This document shows, piece after piece, positions 16,633-24,816 of a DNA stretch of 64,000 bases (its first letter is position 1; every line of letters starts with the position of its first letter). A program made the position numbers and the translations under genes. The stretch comes from CAVQBJ01 sp963710725 (lineage in GTDB: Bacteria > Actinomycetota > Thermoleophilia > Solirubrobacterales > Solirubrobacteraceae), in the NCBI GenBank assembly GCA_963710725.1, contig CAVQBJ010000008.1:1951197-2015196 (forward strand). The letters run 5' to 3'. Under the pieces are notes generated by a model. That model worked only from the letters and a program-made list of their open reading frames with translations. It was not told the origin of the DNA and made no database searches.

Positions 16633-18392
16633 GCGCCCGCCCGCGCGACCGGACGCTCCTGCGGCGCATGGCCGTCGCCATGCTGGCCGCGGTCGCCGCG
16701 CTCGTGCTCGCCGCCGCGGTCCCGGCCGGGGGTCCGATCGCCGCCGCGGCCGCGTTCACCGTCCTGCCCCAGGCGGATAACAGCACACCCGAGCTCGAGC
16801 CCGACTCGACGCTTCCCCCCCCGGCGCACCGCCTCAGCTCCGATCAGGTGCAGGCGATCGCGGGACGGTTGCCGGCGATCCGTGCGCTCGCGGCGCGGTA
16901 CCCCGGCTCCTACACCGTCGCCTACCTGAAGGGCGCCGACCGCTGGCAGGTCAGCACCTTCTCGCGCGACGGGCGCACCGAGCTCGGCCAGATCCTCATC
17001 GCCGACCGGACCGGACGGGTGCTCGAGGAGTGGACCGGATTCCAGGTCGCCTGGACGATGGCGCGCGGCTACCCGGGGGCGTTCGGGCGCAGCGTGAACG
17101 CGCTGTACGTGTGGATCCCGCTGCTCCTGCTGTTCTGCTTTCCGTTCGTCGACTGGCGACACCCGCGCCGCCTGCTGCACCTCGACCTGCTCGCGCTGTG
17201 CTCGTTCTCGATCTCGCTCGCCTTCTTCAACCACGCCGACATCGGCCTGTCGGTCCCGCTCGTCTATCCGCCGCTCATCTACCTGCTCGTGCGCATGCTC
17301 GTGATCGCCCGCCCGGGACGGCGTGGGCCCGCGCCGGCGCCGACCGAGCGCCTGCACCTCAACCTGTCCCCGTACTGGCTGCTGGTCGCGATCGTCTTCC
17401 TCGTCGGCTTTCGCGTCGCGCTCAACATGGTCAACGGCAACGTCATCGATGTCGGCTACGCCGGTGTGATCGGCGCCCACCGCATCACACACGGCGAGCC
17501 GCTGTACGGCGACTGGCCGGCGAGCAACGCCCACGGCGACACCTACGGCCCGGTCAGCTACGAGGCGTACGTGCCCTTCGTCGCCCTCTTCGGCTGGAGC
17601 GGGCGCTGGGACGACCTGCCCGCCGCGCACGCCGCGTCGATCGTCTTCGACCTGCTCGCGCTCGTGCTCTGCTTCCTGCTCGGACGGCGCGTGCGCGGGC
17701 CGACGCTCGGCGTCGCGCTCGCCTTCGCCTGGGCGGCGAACCCCTTCACCCTGTACGCGCTCGAGTCCGACACGAACGACGCGCTCGTCGCCGTGCTCGT
17801 GCTGGCCGCGGTGCTCGTGGCCAGCGGACGCCGCGAGCGCGAGGCGGCCCGCGGCGCGCTCGCCGCGCTCGCCGCCCTGACGAAGTTCGCGCCGCTCGCA
17901 CTCGCCCCGCTGCTCGCCACCCACGGGCTGTCGGGCCCGCCGCGCCACCGTGCGCTCGCCGTCCTGCGCTTCGCGCTCGCCTTCCTGGTCGTCGCGGCGG
18001 TGGTCAGCATCCCGGCGTTCACGCACAGCTCGCCGTACCGCCTCTGGGAGGACACGCTCGTGTACCAGGCCAACCGTGGGTCCCCGTTCTCGGTGTGGGG
18101 CCTGTATGGCGGGCTCGGGCCGCTGCAGGCACTCGTCGAGGCGGCGGCGGTCGCCCTTGCCGTCGGGCTGGCGCTTGTGCCGCGCCGCCCGGATGCGGTC
18201 GGCCTGGCGGCTGCGGCCGCGGCGATCCTGCTCGCGCTGCAGCTCGGCGTCGACCACTGGTTCTACCTCTATATCCCGTGGTTCGCGCCGCTGGTGATGC
18301 TTGCGCTGCTCGGGCGCTACGCGCCGGCGGAGGCGGTCACGCCGGTCGCGGCATCAGCACCTGCTCGATCGAGTCGGCTCGCCGCCGCGTAG
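16629..18392 (+). CDS. GT-C-like integral membrane protein (DUF2029/GT87 type)
   Basis: A 587-residue membrane protein. An N-terminal helix is followed by a soluble outer-face segment of about 110 residues, then about ten helices. The loop HGEPLYGDWPASNAHGDTYG with YGPVSYEAYVPF resembles the first external loop of polyprenyl-phosphate-dependent GT-C mannosyltransferases (GT87). Thus it may add a sugar to a wall or membrane glycan, but the acidic catalytic pair cannot be fixed by eye. GTG 16629 overlaps the phosphodiesterase stop; ATG 16671 is an alternative. Its last 56 bp overlap the convergent ymdB-like gene. Confidence 0.7.
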   Translation: MSARPRDRTLLRRMAVAMLAAVAALVLAAAVPAGGPIAAAAAFTVLPQADNSTPELEPDSTLPPPAHRLSSDQVQAIAGRLPAIRALAARYPGSYTVAYLKGADRWQVSTFSRDGRTELGQILIADRTGRVLEEWTGFQVAWTMARGYPGAFGRSVNALYVWIPLLLLFCFPFVDWRHPRRLLHLDLLALCSFSISLAFFNHADIGLSVPLVYPPLIYLLVRMLVIARPGRRGPAPAPTERLHLNLSPYWLLVAIVFLVGFRVALNMVNGNVIDVGYAGVIGAHRITHGEPLYGDWPASNAHGDTYGPVSYEAYVPFVALFGWSGRWDDLPAAHAASIVFDLLALVLCFLLGRRVRGPTLGVALAFAWAANPFTLYALESDTNDALVAVLVLAAVLVASGRREREAARGALAALAALTKFAPLALAPLLATHGLSGPPRHRALAVLRFALAFLVVAAVVSIPAFTHSSPYRLWEDTLVYQANRGSPFSVWGLYGGLGPLQALVEAAAVALAVGLALVPRRPDAVGLAAAAAAILLALQLGVDHWFYLYIPWFAPLVMLALLGRYAPAEAVTPVAASAPARSSRLAAA

Positions 18393-19155
18393 TGGCGCGG
18401 ACGACGACGCCCATCAGCCACGGATCGTCCTCGGACGTCTCGAATCGCACCGGCATGTTCGTCAGCATCGCCTGGATCGCCTGGTCGCGCTTGACCCCGA
18501 TGACCCCACCGCGGGCGCCGGTCATGCCGACGTCGGTGATGTAGGCGGTCCCCCCGGGCAGGACGCGCGCGTCGGCGGTGGGCACGTGCGTGTGCGTGCC
18601 GACGACGGCGGTGACGCGGCCGTCGAGGTGCCAGCCGAGGCCGACCTTCTCGCTCGTGGCCTCGGCGTGCATGTCGACGAGCACGTGATCGGCGGTGCGG
18701 CACTCGCCGAGCGCGACCTCGATCTCGGTGAACGCCGGGCGCCCCGCGCGCAGATACAGGTTGCCGCTCAGGTTGATGACGGCGAGGCTGACGCCGTCGC
18801 GCGTGACCGTGCACACGCCATGGCCCGGCTGGCTGCGCAGGTAGTTGGCCGGGCGCAGGATGCGCTGCTCGCTGTTGAGATAGGGGTAGATCTCCCTACG
18901 GTGGTACGTGTGGTTGCCGAGCGTGATGACATCGACCCCGGCGGCGAACAGCTCGTCGGCGTTCTTCGGCGTGATGCCGATGCCGCCGGCCGCGTTCTCG
19001 CCGTTGACCACCACGAACGTCGGCTCGAAGCGCTCGCGAAGCACGGGCAGGCTGCGGATGAGCGTGCGCCGGCCGACGCCGCCGACGAGGTCCCCGACGA
19101 ACAGGATCGTCGCCGGAGCGGGCGTACCGTCCGGGGTCGCCTGCGGCTCAGCCAT
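18337..19155 (-). CDS. ymdB: YmdB-family metallophosphoesterase (2',3'-cyclic nucleotide phosphodiesterase)
   Basis: A 272-residue protein with the complete YmdB metal and active-site set: ILFVGDLVGGVGRR, VVNGENAAGG, TLGNHTYHRREI, VDMHAEATSEK and VGTHTHVPTAD. Characterised homologues are dinuclear-metal phosphodiesterases acting on cyclic nucleotides and influencing multicellular behaviour in Bacillus. The length agrees with the family. It is convergent with the GT-C-like gene, and the 56-bp overlap of coding ends is unusual but plausible at this gene density. Confidence 0.9.
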   Translation of the reverse strand: MAEPQATPDGTPAPATILFVGDLVGGVGRRTLIRSLPVLRERFEPTFVVVNGENAAGGIGITPKNADELFAAGVDVITLGNHTYHRREIYPYLNSEQRILRPANYLRSQPGHGVCTVTRDGVSLAVINLSGNLYLRAGRPAFTEIEVALGECRTADHVLVDMHAEATSEKVGLGWHLDGRVTAVVGTHTHVPTADARVLPGGTAYITDVGMTGARGGVIGVKRDQAIQAMLTNMPVRFETSEDDPWLMGVVVRATTRRRADSIEQVLMPRPA

Positions 19156-19199
19156 ACTTCGCCCATGATGGGACGGCTCGCGAGCCCCGGGGACGCGCC

Positions 19200-20477
19200 G
19201 TGAGGGAGGAGCGCGCCAGTGCCGCGCCCGTCACGCCGCTCGAGGCGTCCGGCGAGCCCCAGCCGCCGACGGACGAGGTCCTCGCCGGCGAGGCGGCGGA
19301 GACGCGCGAGCAGCTGCCGACCGCCGAGGAGCGGGAGATCACCGACGACGCCGATGCCGCCGCGGCCACGCCGGTCCCGCGCGTCGTCGTGCCCCGATGG
19401 GTGCAGCTCGTCGTCCTGCCGATCCTGCTGCTCGTCCCGTGGGTCGTCATCCAGGTCGCCGGCAAGGTGCTCCTCATCTTCCTCATCGCCGGCATCATCG
19501 CGCTCGTGCTCAACCCGGTCGTCGCGCTCGTGCATCGCTCGCGCGTGCCCCGCGGGTTGGCGGTGTTCATCGTCTACCTGCTGTTCTTCCTCGTCGTCGC
19601 CGGCATCGGCGTGCTGCTGGCGAACCCTATCTCCAACCAGGTGACCGCCTTCTCGCACAACCTGCCGCACATCGTCGATCACGCGAACAAGACGCTCGCC
19701 GACTTCCAGAGGACGCTCAACCGCAACGGCGTGCACGTCACCTTCATCAAGCAGGGCACGACGGCGCTGCAGACCCTGCAGGACAAGGTGAGCAAGGCGG
19801 CCGGCTCGCTCGTGTCCTTCGGCGGCGGGCTGCTCACGAAGGTCGTCACGACGAGCTTCGACATCGTGATCGTGTTCGTGCTGTCGATCTACATGCTCGT
19901 CTACGGCCCGCACATCGGCGAGCTGGCGCGGCGGCTCATGCCATCGGGCGACGGCACGTCGGCGGACGACTACCCGACGCTCGTCCAGCACGCCGTCTCC
20001 AGCTACGTGCGCGGGCAGCTCGCGTTCAGCGTCGTCATGGGCACCACGGCGGGCGTCGCGCTCTACATCTTCGGCCTCGTGGGGATCTTCCCGCCCGGCA
20101 AGACCTACGCCGTCGCGTTCGGCGCGTTCTTCGGCGTGATGGAGTTCGTGCCCTACATCGGCCCGTTTCTCGGCGCGCTGCCGCCGATCCTCGTGGCGCT
20201 GTTCACCGACCCGATCACGGCGCTGTGGGTCGCCCTGCTGTTCCTCGGCCTGCAGCAGCTCGAGGGCCACATCGTCGCTCCCCAGATCTTCAGCCACTCG
20301 CTGCGCATCAACCCGCTGCTGGTGATCTTCGCGCTGCTGCTCGGCCAGCACATCGACGGGATCGTGGGCGCGCTCATCGCGCTGCCGAGCATCGCCGTCG
20401 TGCGCGAGACCGTCATCTACCTCAACCGCCACCTCAGCTTGGAGTCCTGGGAAAAGGGACCAGGTCCCCTGCTGTGA
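19200..20477 (+). CDS. AI-2E family transporter-like membrane protein
   Basis: A 425-residue protein. A charged N-terminus of about 60 residues precedes eight predicted helices. It has the AI-2E (TqsA/YtvI) signature segments IVFVLSIYMLVYGP, the external-loop helices between, and a C-terminal VPYIGPFLGALPPILVAL followed by LQQLEGHIVAPQIF. The family includes exporters and Na+/H+ antiporters, so the substrate is open. Start GTG 19200 has GGGGAC upstream, which is a weak site. It overlaps the ABC ATPase gene by 4 bp, which suggests one operon. Confidence 0.85.
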   Translation: MREERASAAPVTPLEASGEPQPPTDEVLAGEAAETREQLPTAEEREITDDADAAAATPVPRVVVPRWVQLVVLPILLLVPWVVIQVAGKVLLIFLIAGIIALVLNPVVALVHRSRVPRGLAVFIVYLLFFLVVAGIGVLLANPISNQVTAFSHNLPHIVDHANKTLADFQRTLNRNGVHVTFIKQGTTALQTLQDKVSKAAGSLVSFGGGLLTKVVTTSFDIVIVFVLSIYMLVYGPHIGELARRLMPSGDGTSADDYPTLVQHAVSSYVRGQLAFSVVMGTTAGVALYIFGLVGIFPPGKTYAVAFGAFFGVMEFVPYIGPFLGALPPILVALFTDPITALWVALLFLGLQQLEGHIVAPQIFSHSLRINPLLVIFALLLGQHIDGIVGALIALPSIAVVRETVIYLNRHLSLESWEKGPGPLL

Positions 20478-21250
20478 GTGAGATCGACCCGGCGAGTCGG
20501 CCCGGGGTGGCGTCCGCTGCGGGAACGGCCGGCTCACCGGCGCGCGAGGTCGTGCTCGTCGCCGACGGCGTGGCCAAGCGCTACGGCGATCGCGAGGCGC
20601 TGCGCCCGCTGCACCTCGAGCTGCGCGCCGGCGAGCTGACCGCGCTCATCGGGCCCAACGGCGCCGGCAAGACGACGCTGCTGTCGATCCTGGCCCGGGC
20701 GATCGGGGCGACCGCGGGCACCGTCAGCCGCCCGGCGCGCGAGGTCGGCTGGGTGCCCCAGCAGACGGCGCTCTACGCGCGCCTGACCGTGGCCGAGAAC
20801 CTGCGGCTGTTCGCGCGCCTGGAACGCGTCGGCGATCCGCAGGCGACCGTCGCGCGCATGCTCGAGCAGACCGATCTGGCCGACCGCGCCGGCGATGAGC
20901 TGTCGCGCCTGTCGGGCGGCAACCGCCAGCGCGTGAACATCGCCATCGGGCTGCTCGCCGACCCACCCGTGCTGCTGCTCGACGAGCCGTCGGCCGCCCT
21001 GGACCCGCGCCAGCGCGAGCGACTGTGGCGGTTCGTCCTGTCGCTCGTACGGGGCGGCACGAGCGTCGTGTTCTCGACGCACGAGGTCGCCGAGGCGGAG
21101 CGCTACGCCGACCGCGTGCTCGTGCTCGCCGACGGGGAGCTGCTGTTCGACGGATCGGCCGACGGGCTCGCCGGTCAGACGCGGCGCACCGGCGACCACC
21201 GTGACCTCGAGGCCGCCTTCGTCGCCTTCCTGGCCGAGCGGGGGCACTGA
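20474..21250 (+). CDS. ABC transporter ATPase subunit
   Basis: A 258-residue ATPase with Walker A GPNGAGKTTLL, Q-loop WVPQQTALY, signature LSGGNRQRV (an LSGGN variant), Walker B VLLLDEPSAALD and the H-loop STHEVAEAE. It belongs to the ABC-2 exporter type (drug, polysaccharide or lipid export). GTG 20474 overlaps the previous stop, and the stop overlaps the permease ATG by one base (TGATG). Confidence 0.9.
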   Translation: MSEIDPASRPGVASAAGTAGSPAREVVLVADGVAKRYGDREALRPLHLELRAGELTALIGPNGAGKTTLLSILARAIGATAGTVSRPAREVGWVPQQTALYARLTVAENLRLFARLERVGDPQATVARMLEQTDLADRAGDELSRLSGGNRQRVNIAIGLLADPPVLLLDEPSAALDPRQRERLWRFVLSLVRGGTSVVFSTHEVAEAERYADRVLVLADGELLFDGSADGLAGQTRRTGDHRDLEAAFVAFLAERGH

Positions 21251-22590
21251 TGCGGCCCGTGCGCTGGCTGCTGCTCAAGGACATGCAGATCCTGCGCCGC
21301 TCGCCGATGCTGGTCGGGCTGCTGATCGTCTACCCGATCGCCATCTCGCTGCTCATCGGCCTCGCGCTGTCGCGCGGGCCGGCCAAGCCGCGGGTGGCGA
21401 TCGCCAACCTCGTCCCCGCCGGACAGACGATCAACATCGGCAGCGAGCACATCGATATCGACCAGTACGCGTCGCATCTCTATCAGGACATCGTTCCCGT
21501 GCCCGTCGCGACGCGCGCCGAGGCGGTCGACAAGGTCCGCTCCGGCGACGTGCTCGCCGCGCTGGTCATCCCGGCCGACATCGTGCAGAAGCTCTCCTCG
21601 GGCCTCCAGCAGGCCGACGTCGAGGTCATCTACAACGGCGACGCGCTGACGGCGTCCTACGTGCAGTCGACGATCAACGGAGCGCTCGGGCAGGCCAACG
21701 CCGCGCTCTCCAGCAAGCTGGAGACCGTGGCCGCGCAGTACATCGACCTCCTGCTGAGCGGCGGCCAGCTGCAGGCGTTCGGCAACGACATCAACATCCT
21801 CGGCCTCGAGCGGGCGAAGGCGGTGCTCGACGGGGTCCTCGCGCGCACCGCGAACCCCGCCGACCGCGCCGGGCTCGCGCAGGTCGACAACTTCGCCTCG
21901 CTCGCCGTGGCCAACCTCGGCCTCAGCAAGGATGTCCTGGCCAGCGTCGGGCAGCCGGTCCGCCTGCACGAGACCTCGCTGGCCGGTCGGCGCACCCCGC
22001 TCGACACGTTCGCGGTCGCGGTGGCGGTGAGCGTGTCGCTCATGTTCGTGTGCGTGCTGCTCGCCGCCGGGGCGCTCGCGCTGGAGCGCGAGGAGAACAC
22101 CTTCCCGCGGCTGGTGCGCGGTCTCGTCTCGCCGGACGCGCTGATCTTCGAGAAGGTGCTGCTCGCCGCGGCCTGCGCCTGGGCGGTCAGCGCGGCGATG
22201 CTCGCCGGGATCGGCGCGTTCGTGGGGCTCGACTACGGGCGGGTGGGGCAGTGGCTCGTGGGACTGGCGGGCGGCGCGCTCGCCTTCGGCGCGCTCGGGG
22301 TGGCGATCGGAGCGATCACGCGGGAGGTGCGGGCCGCGTCGCTGCTGGCGATCCTGCTCTCGCTGCCGCTCGCCTTCCTCGCGCTCGTCCCCAGTGGGGC
22401 GGTGGCGAGCGGGCTGTACGACGTCATCCGAGTGGTCTGCGCGGTGTTCCCCTTCAAGCCGACGCTCGAGGCGATGGACGCCGCGATCAACGGCAGCTCG
22501 CCGTCGCTCGGGGCCTCGCTTGCGCACCTGCTGGCGGTCGGGGTGGGGTTCGCGGCGCTCGCGCGGGTGGCGCTGCGGCGGTTCGCGTAG
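21250..22590 (+). CDS. ABC-2 type permease with large external domain
   Basis: A 446-residue membrane subunit. A first helix (MLVGLLIVYPIAISLLIGLA) is followed by an external domain of about 225 residues and then five or six helices in the C-terminal half. This is the ABC2_membrane_3-like layout of exporters. It is translationally coupled to the ATPase gene. The substrate is unknown. Confidence 0.85.
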   Translation: MRPVRWLLLKDMQILRRSPMLVGLLIVYPIAISLLIGLALSRGPAKPRVAIANLVPAGQTINIGSEHIDIDQYASHLYQDIVPVPVATRAEAVDKVRSGDVLAALVIPADIVQKLSSGLQQADVEVIYNGDALTASYVQSTINGALGQANAALSSKLETVAAQYIDLLLSGGQLQAFGNDINILGLERAKAVLDGVLARTANPADRAGLAQVDNFASLAVANLGLSKDVLASVGQPVRLHETSLAGRRTPLDTFAVAVAVSVSLMFVCVLLAAGALALEREENTFPRLVRGLVSPDALIFEKVLLAAACAWAVSAAMLAGIGAFVGLDYGRVGQWLVGLAGGALAFGALGVAIGAITREVRAASLLAILLSLPLAFLALVPSGAVASGLYDVIRVVCAVFPFKPTLEAMDAAINGSSPSLGASLAHLLAVGVGFAALARVALRRFA

Positions 22591-22600
22591 GGGTCGCGGC

Positions 22601-22617
22601 GCGCCCCGGCGGGGCGC
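22601..22617 (+). terminator. GC hairpin after the ABC operon
   Basis: A perfect 7-bp stem (GCGCCCC / GGGGCGC) with a 3-nt loop lies 10 bp after the permease stop. There is no U-run, so this is a possible terminator only. Confidence 0.35.
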
Positions 22618-22634
22618 CCGGGGCCGGGGTGTAT

Positions 22635-22665
22635 GCAGAAGGTGTGAATAGTTCATACCTTCTGC
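22635..22665. promoter_or_regulatory. 31-bp palindrome between ABC operon and hemB
   Basis: Two 14-bp arms (GCAGAAGGTGTGAA / TTCATACCTTCTGC) flank a 3-bp centre (TAG), with one mismatch. The geometry is the same 14-3-14 as the palindrome at 2013-2043, but the sequence is different. It lies 44 bp upstream of the hemB -35. It may be an operator for hemB or the stem of a transcript-end structure. Confidence 0.5.
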
Positions 22666-22708
22666 GGCCACCCCCGGAGGGGAGAGGTGCACGACCGGCG
22701 ATCGCCGC

Positions 22709-22736
22709 TTGGCGCTCCGAGCCGCACGAGTATCCT
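22709..22736 (+). promoter_or_regulatory. hemB promoter
   Basis: TTGGCG (22709-22714), a 16-bp spacer and TATCCT (22731-22736). The -10 ends 9 nt before ATG 22746, predicting a nearly leaderless mRNA. Confidence 0.55.
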
Positions 22737-22745
22737 CAAGTCGCT

Positions 22746-23721
22746 ATGGCCTACCCCCAGACGCGGATGCGGCGGCTGCGCCAGCGGATGCCGCTGCGCG
22801 ACCTCGTGCGCGAGACCGAGCTGAGCCCGGCGCGGCTCGTCGCGCCGCTGTTCATCACGCTCGGCCGCGAGGCGCGGGAGCCGATCGGCTCGATGCCCGG
22901 GGTGCAGCGCCTGTCGATCGGGGCCGCCGTGGAGGAGGCCGGCGAGCTGGCCGCGCTCGGCGTGCCCGCGGTGCTGCTGTTCGGGCTGCCCGACCACAAG
23001 GACGACGAGGGCTCCGGGGCGTGGGACGACGAGGGCGTCGTGCAGCTCGCCACGCGCGCGATCAAGGAGGCCCATCCCGAGCTGCTGGTCATCACCGACG
23101 TCTGCCTGTGCGAGTACACGAGCCACGGCCACTGCGGCGTGGTGCGCGCCGGACGGCGTCGTCGACAACGACGAGACGGTCGCGCTCATCGCCCGCACGG
23201 CGGTCAGCCAGGCGCGCGCCGGCGCCGACATCGTGGCGCCGAGCGACATGATGGACGGGCGCGTCGGGGCGCTGCGCTCGGCGCTCGACGGGGAGGGCCT
23301 CAGCGATACGCCGATCCTCGCCTACTCGGCCAAGTTCGCGTCGGCGTTCTACGGCCCGTTCCGCGAGGCCGCCGAGTCGGCGCCCGCGTTCGGTGATCGG
23401 CGCTCCTACCAGATGGATCCGGGGAACGCGCGCGAGGCGCTGCGCGAGGCGCTGCTCGACGTCGAGGAGGGCGCCGACATGGTGATGGTCAAGCCGGCGC
23501 TGCCCTACCTCGACGTGATCGCGCGAATCCGCGACCACACGCAGCTTCCGGTGGCGGCCTACAACGTCAGCGGCGAGTACTCGATGGTGAAGGCGGCCGC
23601 CGCCGCCGGCTATCTCGACGAACGCGCGGCGGCCCTGGAGATGCTCACCGCGATCCGGCGTGCCGGCGCGGACATCATCATCACCTACTACGCCAAGGAG
23701 GCCGCGGAATGGCTTCGGTGA
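22746..23721 (+). pseudogene. hemB: Delta-aminolevulinic acid dehydratase (porphobilinogen synthase), frameshifted
   Basis: HemB joins two 5-aminolevulinate molecules to porphobilinogen. The reading frame from ATG 22746 carries the start of HemB and the Zn site (DVCLCEYTSHGHCGV), then loses homology. From about 23152 the next frame continues at once with DGVVDNDETVALIARTAV, both active-site lysines (AYSAKFASAF and MVKPALPYLD) and the C-terminus GADIIITYYAKE. One extra base near 23150-23152 explains the break. Corrected, the protein is about 324 residues, the normal HemB length. hemB is normally essential, so a sequencing error or a second copy elsewhere should be considered. Its end overlaps the next gene by 13 bp. 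Confidence 0.85.
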
Positions 23722-24791
23722 CGCCCGGCCCGACCCCCAAGCTGCGCAGCCGCAAGCACGGGGCGGCGGTTCCACTCGACGACCTCGACCGCAAGCTGCT
23801 CAACCTGATGCAGGGGAGCTTCCCGCTCGCGCCGCGGCCGTACGCCGAGGTGGCCCGCGAGGCGGGCATCACCGAGGAGCAGGCGATGACCCGCGTGCAG
23901 CAGCTGCTCGACGACCGCATCATCCGCCAGGTGACGCCGATCTACGACACGCGCGCGCTCGGCTACGGCTCGATGCTCGTCGCCGCGAAGGTCGATGCCG
24001 AGAACCCCTGGGTCCCGGCGAAGATCATCAACTCGCACCCCGGGGTGTCGCACAACTACCTGCGAAACCACGAGTTCAACATGTGGTTCACGATCGCCGT
24101 GGAGGGCGACTCGCAGCTCGGGCTCGACGGCACGCTCGAGGTGCTGCAGCGCCTCACCGGGGCCGAGTCGATCCGCCAGCTGCCGACGCTGCAGCTGTTC
24201 AAGATCCGCATGGATCTCGAGATGGAAGGCGACACGAAGACGCTCGCGAGCGCCGGCGCCGAGCAGGCGCCGGCCGAGCTCTCGGCCGTCGCCTACGACG
24301 AGTTCGACATGGCCGTGATCCGCGCCACCCAGGGCGACATGCCGGTCGTGCCCGAGCCCTACGCCCCGGCCGCGGCCGAGCTCGGGCTCGAGGTCGGTGC
24401 CCTGCTGGAGCACATGGCGGGCATGCGCGAGCGGGGCGTGCTGCGCCGCGTGGCCGCGATCCTCTACCACCGCCGCGCCGGCTTCTCGGCCAACGGCATG
24501 GGCGTGTGGAAGGTGCCCGACGCCGACATCGACGAGCTCGGCCCGCGAATGGCGTCCTTCCGGGGGATCTCGCACTGCTACCAGCGCCCCACCTACCAGG
24601 ACTGGCCGTACTCGGTCTTCACGATGGCCCACGGGCGCTCCAAGGAGGAGTGCGACGCGGTGCTCGACGCGATCGCCGAGCAGACCGGCATCACCGACCG
24701 CGCCACGCTGTACTCCTCGACGGAGTTCAAGAAGGTGCGCCTGCTGTACTTCACCGACGACTTCAAGCGCTGGGAAGCCGAGCACTCGTGA
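23709..24791 (+). CDS. Fused AhbA/AhbB-like siroheme decarboxylase (Lrp/AsnC-type fold)
   Basis: A 360-residue tandem of two Lrp/AsnC-like units. Each has a winged helix (LDDLDRKLLNLMQGSFPLAP at about residue 22; DEFDMAVIRATQGDMPVVPE at about residue 198) and a ferredoxin-like half with the Ahb-type motifs SHNYLRNHEFNMWFT and SHCYQRPTYQDWPYSVFT. AhbA and AhbB are separate siroheme decarboxylases in organisms with the alternative heme route; NirDL/NirGH are their denitrifier relatives. Here they are one chain between hemB and hemL. The role is either siroheme decarboxylation or heme-responsive regulation; the paired motif halves favour the first. Confidence 0.75.
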   Translation: MASVTPGPTPKLRSRKHGAAVPLDDLDRKLLNLMQGSFPLAPRPYAEVAREAGITEEQAMTRVQQLLDDRIIRQVTPIYDTRALGYGSMLVAAKVDAENPWVPAKIINSHPGVSHNYLRNHEFNMWFTIAVEGDSQLGLDGTLEVLQRLTGAESIRQLPTLQLFKIRMDLEMEGDTKTLASAGAEQAPAELSAVAYDEFDMAVIRATQGDMPVVPEPYAPAAAELGLEVGALLEHMAGMRERGVLRRVAAILYHRRAGFSANGMGVWKVPDADIDELGPRMASFRGISHCYQRPTYQDWPYSVFTMAHGRSKEECDAVLDAIAEQTGITDRATLYSSTEFKKVRLLYFTDDFKRWEAEHS

Positions 24792-24816
24792 GCGCAGCGG
24801 CCACGCCACGGCGACG

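Noticed and set aside
16440..20537. Very long minus-strand frames (about 590-605 residues) opposite the GT-C-like and AI-2E genes
   Set aside because: Their translations are Arg/Glu/Asp/Gln low-complexity, as expected for antisense of GC-rich codons. The plus strand encodes recognisable families.
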